Assembly: GCA_016735415.1 (NCBI GenBank)
Contig: JAERRP010000511.1
Coordinates: 1-6,851, forward strand
Length of the DNA: 6,851 nt
Direction of reading: 5' to 3'
From: Desulfobacterales bacterium
GTDB lineage: Bacteria; Desulfobacterota; Desulfobacteria; Desulfobacterales; UBA5852
In this document: piece after piece, positions 1 to 4,691 of the stretch
Numbering within the stretch: position 1 is the first letter of the stretch
Layout of the letters: each line of letters starts with the position of its first letter
Notes under the pieces: model-generated
The model's database searches: none
Told to the model about the DNA's origin: nothing
Seen by the model: the letters and a program-made list of their open reading frames with translations, nothing else
Translations under genes and position numbers: made by a program

Positions 1-142
1 ATATATATATATACTCATTGTGATTTTTTCCTACCCTCACCCCACCTCTCCTGAAAAACAACTGATCACTACCAAACAAATTGTTTTAATTCTACATGTA
101 AAAATACCGACACGCAGAGCACTAACAACCCCTCAGCCAGAT
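1..142. other. AT-rich, non-bamA sequence at left edge (probable chimeric or contig-end sequence)
   Basis: This stretch starts with twelve bases of alternating AT, continues with a pyrimidine-rich tract (about 30-52) and then AT-rich sequence. GC is 38% by hand count against roughly 57% in a sampled line of lpxD. The bamA frame stays open upstream of 145 only as far as base 55, with a TGA at 52-54, and its translation there (rich in T, N, Q and S) has no resemblance to a beta-barrel strand. I see no gene, promoter or inverted repeat ends of an insertion sequence. The likeliest reading is an assembly or library chimera at a contig end; a real insertion that truncated bamA is the alternative. 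Confidence 0.6.
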
Positions 143-144
143 TT

Positions 145-579
145 GTGTTTTTTGCCTATGAGGGAGGGTATATCGACGACCGCGGGCGCACGCCGGATTA
201 TGAAAAATTCTTTATCGGGGGGATGGAAACGGTTCGTGGCGTCGAATCCAGTGACGTAAGTCCGCATGAAGACTCCAACGATTCCAAGTCTGCGCTGGTT
301 GGTGGGGAAGCCTTTGTTGCCTTCAATCATGAAGTTCATTATCCCCTTGGCGAAAGCCTGGGGCTGGTGGGCGTGGTCTTCATGGATTTTGGCGATCTTT
401 GGCGCAATACCAACGATATCGATCTTGCATTCAGTGATATGGTCAAAACGGCCGGCGGTGGTGTGCGCTGGCTTTCACCGATGGGCCCCCTGCGGGTGGA
501 ATACGGCCATGTGGTCGATTCGGGCGATACCAATGCCAGCGGCGGCAAGTTTGAGTTTACGATGGGGGGTAATTTTTAA
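145..579 (+). CDS. bamA: Outer-membrane protein assembly factor BamA, C-terminal fragment (5' truncated)
   Basis: This is the last ~144 residues of the Omp85-family barrel that folds and inserts outer-membrane proteins; the POTRA domains and first barrel strands are missing. Visible marks are the loop-6 region FFIGGMETVRG (residues 22-32 of the fragment, with the conserved Arg at 31), a later strand GVVFMDFGDLW typical of the penultimate barrel region, SPMGPLRVEYG near residues 111-121, and a C-terminal strand ending in Phe (FTMGGNF), the usual outer-membrane beta-signal. The GTG at 145 is not a real start: it is only where recognisable sequence begins, after the odd left-edge DNA. The loop-6 motif is VRGV, where VRGF or VRGY is more usual. 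Neighbouring skp is the classical partner. Family call is very secure; BamA rather than the related TamA is supported by the skp-lpxD context. Confidence 0.9.
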   Translation: MFFAYEGGYIDDRGRTPDYEKFFIGGMETVRGVESSDVSPHEDSNDSKSALVGGEAFVAFNHEVHYPLGESLGLVGVVFMDFGDLWRNTNDIDLAFSDMVKTAGGGVRWLSPMGPLRVEYGHVVDSGDTNASGGKFEFTMGGNF

Positions 580-612
580 GCATGCATCCGAACGGAAACT
601 GTCAGGGGAGGG

Positions 613-631
613 GGCCGGAGTTTCTCCGGTT
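613..631 (+). other. Small hairpin in the bamA-skp gap
   Basis: CCGGAG (615-620) pairs with CTCCGG (624-629) around a TTT loop; two G-T pairs can extend the stem outward. No T-run follows, so this is not a standard intrinsic terminator. It may protect or process the bamA 3' end. Rest of the gap (580-701) holds no ORF I can support. Confidence 0.4.
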
Positions 632-652
632 GAGGGAAACAGCCGCGTCCGC

Positions 653-682
653 TTTCAGGTCTGGAAATAAATACACTATCTT
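653..682 (+). promoter_or_regulatory. Weak candidate promoter before skp
   Basis: The AT-rich run at about 664-690 stands out in the cluster. TTTCAG (653-658) and TATCTT (677-682) could serve as -35 and -10 boxes with an 18-base spacer, but both are poor matches to the sigma-70 consensus. It lies directly upstream of the skp ribosome site AGGGAGGT (691-698). It could equally be a simple unstructured ribosome loading region. Confidence 0.15.
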
Positions 683-701
683 ATTTTATTAGGGAGGTCC
701 A

Positions 702-1235
702 ATGCGAAACATTATAGCCAGCTGGGCCGTCGCGCTTGCGATGGTTGTCGTGCCTGTGTTTTCCGCCGGCGCCGGGGAACTCAAGATCGGCGTTGTTGAT
801 TTTCAGACGGTTGTCAATCAGTCCGATCCAGGAAAGAAATTCGAGGCCGATCTGAAACAGGAAGGTCAGCGCATGGAGACCGAAATCGAGGAGAGCAAGG
901 AAGAGCTCAAAACCTTGAAAGAAAAACTCGAGCGTGAAGCCATGGTGATGAGTGAAAAGGCCAAGGAAGAAAAGCAGATCGAATTCAACGTCAAACTTTC
1001 CGTTCTTCAGAAGAAACAGGCCCAGTACCGCAAAGATTTTCTTACCAAGCAGCGGCAGGGGGTCAAGGAATTCGAGCGGGAAGTTCTGGAGATTGCCCAC
1101 GAAATCGGTAAAAAAGAAAAATATACGATGATTATATCCAAGACGGCGCTTCTCTATATGGACGGCGCGGTCGACATTACCGATAAAGTCATCAAAGTGA
1201 TGAATCAGCGTGCCAAGCAGAAAGGTTCTCAATAA
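702..1235 (+). CDS. skp: Periplasmic chaperone Skp/OmpH
   Basis: This 177-residue protein is the periplasmic holdase that binds unfolded outer-membrane proteins after Sec export and hands them to the BAM machinery. Residues 1-24 form a signal peptide (RN at the N-terminus, a hydrophobic core IIASWAVALAMVVVPVF, and an AGA cleavage site before GELK), leaving a mature protein of about 153 residues. The opening beta segment LKIGVVDFQTVVNQSDPGKK is typical of OmpH, followed by a highly charged Lys/Glu-rich coiled coil (about 45-138) that would form the trimer's tentacles, and a closing segment YTMIISKTALLYMDGAVDITDKVIKVMN that completes the body. The ATG has a strong AGGGAGGT site four to five bases upstream. 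Position between bamA and lpxD is the canonical one. I see nothing defective. Confidence 0.93.
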   Translation: MRNIIASWAVALAMVVVPVFSAGAGELKIGVVDFQTVVNQSDPGKKFEADLKQEGQRMETEIEESKEELKTLKEKLEREAMVMSEKAKEEKQIEFNVKLSVLQKKQAQYRKDFLTKQRQGVKEFEREVLEIAHEIGKKEKYTMIISKTALLYMDGAVDITDKVIKVMNQRAKQKGSQ

Positions 1236-1238
1236 TTA

Positions 1239-1283
1239 TCAACGGATACGCGCGGGCCTGTCCGTTGACGCCGCCTGGCGGCG
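1239..1283 (+). other. Two abutting hairpins between skp and lpxD
   Basis: TCAACGGA (1239-1246) pairs perfectly with TCCGTTGA (1261-1268) around a 14-base loop. The very next base begins a second inverted repeat, CGCCGCC (1269-1275) and GGCGGCG (1277-1283), with a single T at the centre; as RNA it would close a smaller loop by leaving the inner pairs open. No T-run follows either stem. Five bases after the second stem lies AGGAGG (1288-1293). The pair could stabilise or terminate part of the skp message or shape translation of lpxD. Confidence 0.5.
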
Positions 1284-1303
1284 AATGAGGAGGCCGATAT
1301 CGA

Positions 1304-1354
1304 ATGGCCCGCAGGGCGCCTGCAACAATGGATAGGATCGTGGAAGATGAGTAA
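1304..1354 (+). CDS. Possible 16-codon leader ORF overlapping the lpxD start
   Basis: ATG at 1304 opens a 16-codon frame (MARRAPATMDRIVEDE) that ends with TAA at 1352-1354, eight bases inside lpxD. It has a perfect AGGAGG (1288-1293) ten bases upstream, which is the best ribosome site in this gap and is too far (53 bases) to serve the lpxD ATG directly. If translated, ribosomes terminating here could re-initiate at lpxD. I know no family for the peptide, and a frame this short can occur by chance. Confidence 0.22.
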   Translation: MARRAPATMDRIVEDE

Positions 1355-2378
1355 AACGCTGGCCGATCTGGCGGCGATTGTCGAAGGGCGCGTCAGCGGC
1401 AAGGGGCAACGTCTGATAAGATCGGCTGCGCCGTTCGAAGCGGCCGGACCCGAAGCGATCACGCTGGCCCGCAATGAGAAGTATCTGCAGCGCATCGACG
1501 AAACGAAGGCCGGCGCCGTCATCGTTCCGGCCGACTTCGATTATCCGGGTTTTAATCTGCTCAAGGTTGATAATCCTTACGCCGTCTTTGCCCGCATTAT
1601 CGGTGTTCTCCATCCGCCCGCCCGCCAGGCCCCTGGAATCCACCCCACCGCCGTCACGGGGGCGCATTTCCAATATGGTCCCGACACGGCCATCGGCCCT
1701 CTGGCGGTCGTCGGCCGGAAGGTGACGGTCGGTGCAAGGGCCTGTATTCACCCCGGCGTGGTTGTCGGCGACGATGTCACCATTGGAGACGATGTGAACA
1801 TCCATCCCAATGTGACCATCATGGCGGGATGCCGTATCGGCAACCGCGTTACGATTCAAGCCGGAAGCGTGATCGGCAGCGACGGTTTCGGTTATGCGCC
1901 GGACGGCGATCGATATCACAAGATACCGCACACGGGGATTGTGCAGATCGATGACGATGTCGATATCGGCGCCGGCAACACAATCGATCGAGGTACTTTC
2001 GGTTGCACCCGTATTCAGCACGGCGTCAAGACCGACAACCTCGTGCACATTGCCCACAATGTTGTTGTCGGTCCGCATTCCATCCTGGTCGCGCAAGTGG
2101 GCATATCCGGAAGTGCGACCCTGGGGCGGCATGTTGTCCTGGCCGGTCAGGTGGGTGTAACCGGCCACCTGCACATCGGCGATTATGTGATGGCCGGCGG
2201 CAAAACCGGCATCTCCAAATCGGTTCCGGACGGCCGGATGATTTCGGGCGCGCCGGAAATGCCGCACAAGCTATGGCTTAAAGTACAGCGCATCATCCCC
2301 CGGCTGCCGCAACTGCGCAAGAAGGTGGCGATGCTTGAGAGACGTCTGAAACGACTGGAAGCCGACAAAGACCGTTGA
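1347..2378 (+). CDS. lpxD: UDP-3-O-(3-hydroxyacyl)glucosamine N-acyltransferase LpxD
   Basis: LpxD transfers the second 3-hydroxyacyl chain from acyl-carrier protein to the 2-amino group of UDP-3-O-acylglucosamine in the cytoplasm, the third step of lipid A synthesis. At 343 residues it has the family length. An N-terminal uridine-binding domain (1-100) is followed by a left-handed beta-helix of hexapeptide repeats (about 100-290), seen as runs such as IGPLAV, VTIGDD, NIHPNV. The signature GSDGFGYAPDG lies at 177-187 and the catalytic His in HIAHN at residue 237 (equivalent to His239 of E. coli). A C-terminal charged helix (about 316-340, LPQLRKKVAMLERRLKRLE) matches the usual acyl-carrier-binding extension. 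The start is set by length; only a weak AGGA (1333-1336) precedes it, so coupling to the mini-ORF at 1304 is possible. Confidence 0.96.
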   Translation: MSKTLADLAAIVEGRVSGKGQRLIRSAAPFEAAGPEAITLARNEKYLQRIDETKAGAVIVPADFDYPGFNLLKVDNPYAVFARIIGVLHPPARQAPGIHPTAVTGAHFQYGPDTAIGPLAVVGRKVTVGARACIHPGVVVGDDVTIGDDVNIHPNVTIMAGCRIGNRVTIQAGSVIGSDGFGYAPDGDRYHKIPHTGIVQIDDDVDIGAGNTIDRGTFGCTRIQHGVKTDNLVHIAHNVVVGPHSILVAQVGISGSATLGRHVVLAGQVGVTGHLHIGDYVMAGGKTGISKSVPDGRMISGAPEMPHKLWLKVQRIIPRLPQLRKKVAMLERRLKRLEADKDR

Positions 2379-2408
2379 TGGCCTGGCGTTAAGGAGAAAG
2401 GCGACACG

Positions 2409-2855
2409 ATGAGCCCCGTATACCAAATCAAAGACATCCTGAAGTATCTGCCGCACCGTTATCCCTTTGTCATGATCGATCGGGTCCTGGAATTGGAACC
2501 CGGTCGCCGTATCGTCACTCTGAAAAACGTGACCATCAACGAGCCTTATTTCCAGGGACATTTTCCGGGCAATCCCATCATGCCCGGTGTACTGATCCTG
2601 GAGGCCATGGCCCAATCGGCCGGGGTTCTCACCTATGAATCCTTGCCCGAGGACAAACGGGAAGTGCTGATCTATTTCATGGCCATCGATAAGGCCAAAT
2701 TCAGACGGATGGTCGTACCCGGTGATCAGTTGCGTTTTGAAATCGAAATTCTGAAACTGAAAAGCAAGGCCGTCAAAGGGGCCGGCAAGGCCTACGTCGA
2801 AAACAAGCTGGTGGCCGAAGCGGAGATGATCGCCTCGATCGGAGAAAAAGTATGA
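2409..2855 (+). CDS. fabZ: 3-hydroxyacyl-ACP dehydratase FabZ
   Basis: FabZ removes water from 3-hydroxyacyl-ACP in type II fatty-acid elongation. It competes with LpxA and LpxD for the same hydroxyacyl-ACP, which explains its place in the lipid A cluster. The 148-residue hot-dog-fold protein shows LPHRYPFVMIDRV (14-26) and the active-site block GHFPGNPIMPGVLILEAMAQ (50-69), with catalytic His51 and Glu65. The start is supported by AAGGAG (2391-2396), at a rather long 12-base spacing, and by the normal N-terminus. Its TGA overlaps the lpxA ATG (ATGA), so the two are probably translationally coupled. Confidence 0.97.
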   Translation: MSPVYQIKDILKYLPHRYPFVMIDRVLELEPGRRIVTLKNVTINEPYFQGHFPGNPIMPGVLILEAMAQSAGVLTYESLPEDKREVLIYFMAIDKAKFRRMVVPGDQLRFEIEILKLKSKAVKGAGKAYVENKLVAEAEMIASIGEKV

Positions 2856-3622
2856 TCCATCCCACCGCGATTATCAACTCCCGCGCCGAAATCGGGTCGG
2901 ATGTGGAAATCGGGCCTTACGCCATCATCGGGGATAACGTTACGATTGGCGCCGGAACGATTATCGGCGCTCACACGACCATTGATCCTTTCGTCGATAT
3001 CGGACCGGAATGCCGCATCTTTCAATTCGCTTCGGTCGGGGCCTTGCCGCAGGCCATCAAGTTCGGGGGCGAAAAAACCTACGTCAAGATCGGCCGCCGG
3101 ACGGTCATCCGGGAGTTTACCACCGTCAATCGGGGGACTGGCTTCGGCGGCGGGGTTACCGAGGTGGGCGAAGAAAACCTTTTGATGGCCTACGTGCACA
3201 TCGCCCACGACTGCAAGACCGGTCGGGGCGTCATCCTGGCCAACAATGCGACGCTGGCCGGCCATGTCACGATCGCGGACTACGTGACGGTGGGGGGCCT
3301 GACGGCCATCCATCAGTTCGTGCGCGTCGGACGCCATGCCTATATCGGGGGTAAATCGGCGGTGGTCAAAGATATTCCGCCTTATGTGATCGCGGCCGGC
3401 GACCGGGCCCGGTTGCATGGATTGAACCGTGTCGGGCTGCGCCGCCACGGCCATTCGGAAAAAGCCATCGCCATGTTGAAGCGGACCTATCGACTGATCT
3501 TCCGTATCGGGATCACCCTGAACGAAGCCATCGAAAGGGTCAGGGCGGAAGTCGATCAGACGCCGGAAGTCACCCGCTTTATGGATTTTATCAAAACTTC
3601 CCAACGCGGTATCACGCGTTGA
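2852..3622 (+). CDS. lpxA: UDP-N-acetylglucosamine O-acyltransferase LpxA
   Basis: LpxA attaches the first 3-hydroxyacyl chain to the 3-position of UDP-GlcNAc (or of the 3-amino analogue in some bacteria), the entry step of lipid A synthesis. The 256-residue protein has a hexapeptide beta-helix (about 1-185) and a C-terminal helical domain (about 190-256) ending in FIKTSQRGITR. The catalytic His is residue 119 in HIAHDC (E. coli His125); His154 in IHQF matches E. coli His160. Gly167 aligns with E. coli Gly173, which by homology favours a longer acyl chain (about C14). The substrate loop reads PQAIKF (66-71), where E. coli has NQDLKY, so the Asp is replaced by Ala. The start overlaps the fabZ stop and has GGAG (2841-2844) seven bases upstream. 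Family call is certain; sugar and chain preference are inference. Confidence 0.96.
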   Translation: MIHPTAIINSRAEIGSDVEIGPYAIIGDNVTIGAGTIIGAHTTIDPFVDIGPECRIFQFASVGALPQAIKFGGEKTYVKIGRRTVIREFTTVNRGTGFGGGVTEVGEENLLMAYVHIAHDCKTGRGVILANNATLAGHVTIADYVTVGGLTAIHQFVRVGRHAYIGGKSAVVKDIPPYVIAAGDRARLHGLNRVGLRRHGHSEKAIAMLKRTYRLIFRIGITLNEAIERVRAEVDQTPEVTRFMDFIKTSQRGITR

Positions 3623-3641
3623 GAGGAATGCGGATATCCGC
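3602..3641 (+). other. Hairpin over the lpxA stop codon plus a 12-base palindrome
   Basis: CAACGCG (3602-3608) pairs with CGCGTTG (3615-3621) around a six-base loop, placing most of the lpxA TGA in the stem. Eight bases later GCGGATATCCGC (3630-3641) is a perfect palindrome. Neither is followed by a T-run. They may form an mRNA 3' stabiliser or processing site, or the palindrome may be a protein-binding site. The gap to the next gene is only 58 bases and otherwise holds its ribosome site. Confidence 0.42.
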
Positions 3642-3670
3642 CATAGCGCTCAACGCCGTCTCGGTGTGAT

Positions 3671-3676
3671 GGAGGG
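3671..3676 (+). promoter_or_regulatory. Ribosome binding site deciding a TTG start for the dehydrogenase
   Basis: GGAGGG lies four to five bases before TTG at 3681. The in-frame GTG (3666) and ATG (3669) precede or overlap this site and have no Shine-Dalgarno sequence of their own. I therefore prefer the TTG start. Confidence 0.55.
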
Positions 3677-3680
3677 CTTT

Positions 3681-4691
3681 TTGAACACTTCGGCCAAGGC
3701 CGTAAACCGCAAGACCGTTCGATCGGCATCTTCCCGACCTGTCCGCGTTGCCGTGGTGGGCTCCGGTTATCTGGGGCGTTATCATGCCGAAAAATATGCC
3801 GGGCTTGACGGGGTTGCGCTGGTCGGTATCGCGGATATCGAATCTGAAAAAGCGGCGGAAGTGGCCGCACATTGCCGCACGCGGGCATTCCCCCGGCACG
3901 AAGCGTTAATCGGCCGGGTGGATGCTGTCAGCATCGTTGTGCCGACACCCGCGCACTATGCCATCGCACGGGATTTTCTGAAAAACGGCGTCGATGTGCT
4001 GATCGAAAAGCCCCTGACCACCAATCTGGAGGAAGCGCGCGGGCTGATTGAACTGGCGGAGACCGAGGGATTGATTCTGCAGGTGGGCCACCTTGAACGC
4101 TTCAATCCGGCGGTGGTGGCGGTTCGCAAATTGATCCGCAAACCGATGTTTATCGAATCGCATCGATTGAGCATTTACCAGGGGCGGTGCACGGATGTCA
4201 GTGTGGTGCTCGACCTGATGATCCATGATATCGACATCATTTTGAATTTTGTGGGCGCTGGTATCAAAGCCATCCACGCTTCCGGGGTGGCCGTGGTTTC
4301 GGATAACTGTGACATCGCCAATGCGCGGATCGAGTTTGTCACCGGCTGTGTCGCCAATATTACGGCCAGCCGCATTTCAACCAAGAATCAGCGCAAGGTG
4401 CGGCTTTTCCAGAAAAATGCCTATATCGCCGTCGATTTTGCCCAGCGAGAAATCACCCATATCCGGCAGACCGGTAATTCATGCGACGCCTTGATTCCGG
4501 GAATGGAAGTCAATCAATCCCGGTTTCCCGAGGGCGATGCTCTGGAGGATGAACTGCGTTCGTTCGTCCACGCCGTGGCCACCCGCCGCGAACCCGAGGT
4601 GACCGGGGAAATGGGCTACCAGGCCTTGGAAATTGCCCTCAATGTTATGGAGCAGATTGATGATGCCCCCCGCCGCTTCGGCACCTTCTGA
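3681..4691 (+). CDS. Gfo/Idh/MocA-family NAD(P)-dependent sugar dehydrogenase (GnnA-like position)
   Basis: This 336-residue cytoplasmic oxidoreductase (numbered from the TTG start) has an N-terminal Rossmann fold with VRVAVVGSGYLG (21-32; glycines 27, 29 and 32), the family EKPLTT motif (109-114), HLERFNPA (137-144), and a DLMIHDIDI block (178-186) that supplies the probable catalytic His182. The C-terminal half is the usual alpha/beta substrate domain. Families of this type oxidise sugars, often nucleotide sugars. Lying between lpxA and lpxB, it recalls GnnA of Acidithiobacillus ferrooxidans, which makes UDP-3-keto-GlcNAc for GnnB to aminate, but no GnnB is in the window. Longer starts at 3666 or 3669 are possible and would add five or four residues. 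The first ~20 residues are basic and precede the conserved fold. The 3' end overlaps lpxB by 32 bases. Family is secure; substrate and a role in lipid A are inference. Confidence 0.85.
   Translation: MNTSAKAVNRKTVRSASSRPVRVAVVGSGYLGRYHAEKYAGLDGVALVGIADIESEKAAEVAAHCRTRAFPRHEALIGRVDAVSIVVPTPAHYAIARDFLKNGVDVLIEKPLTTNLEEARGLIELAETEGLILQVGHLERFNPAVVAVRKLIRKPMFIESHRLSIYQGRCTDVSVVLDLMIHDIDIILNFVGAGIKAIHASGVAVVSDNCDIANARIEFVTGCVANITASRISTKNQRKVRLFQKNAYIAVDFAQREITHIRQTGNSCDALIPGMEVNQSRFPEGDALEDELRSFVHAVATRREPEVTGEMGYQALEIALNVMEQIDDAPRRFGTF
4649..4652 (+). promoter_or_regulatory. Ribosome binding site for lpxB inside the dehydrogenase gene
   Basis: GGAG sits seven bases before ATG 4660, with a second in-frame ATG at 4663. 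More distant in-frame candidates (TTG 4633, ATG 4642) lack such a site, so I start lpxB at 4660. Confidence 0.5.

Noticed and set aside
1..12. (AT)6 run as a functional microsatellite or phase-variation tract
   Set aside because: It lies at the very edge of the window in sequence suspected to be artefactual and is not inside or just upstream of a supported gene.
20..259. 79-codon plus-strand frame at the left edge
   Set aside because: It spans the doubtful left-edge DNA and then runs out of frame through bamA; the protein is composition-driven with no known motif.
613..640. Intrinsic terminator after bamA
   Set aside because: The hairpin is short and is followed by TGAGGGAAAC, not by a run of T.
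1265..1300. TTGACG resembling a -35 box before lpxD
   Set aside because: At 17 bases downstream the sequence is AGGAGG, not a -10 box, and the TTGACG spans the junction of the two hairpin stems, which explains it better.
1239..2267. Long open frame (342 codons) on the minus strand opposite lpxD
   Set aside because: It is the antisense shadow of a GC-rich gene with repeated hexapeptide codons. Its translation is a low-diversity mix of D, R, G and H without recognisable domains, and lpxD on the other strand is unambiguous.
2792..3604. 270-codon minus-strand frame opposite lpxA
   Set aside because: Same cause as for lpxD: the beta-helix repeats and codon bias keep the opposite strand open. No ribosome site or family resemblance was seen.
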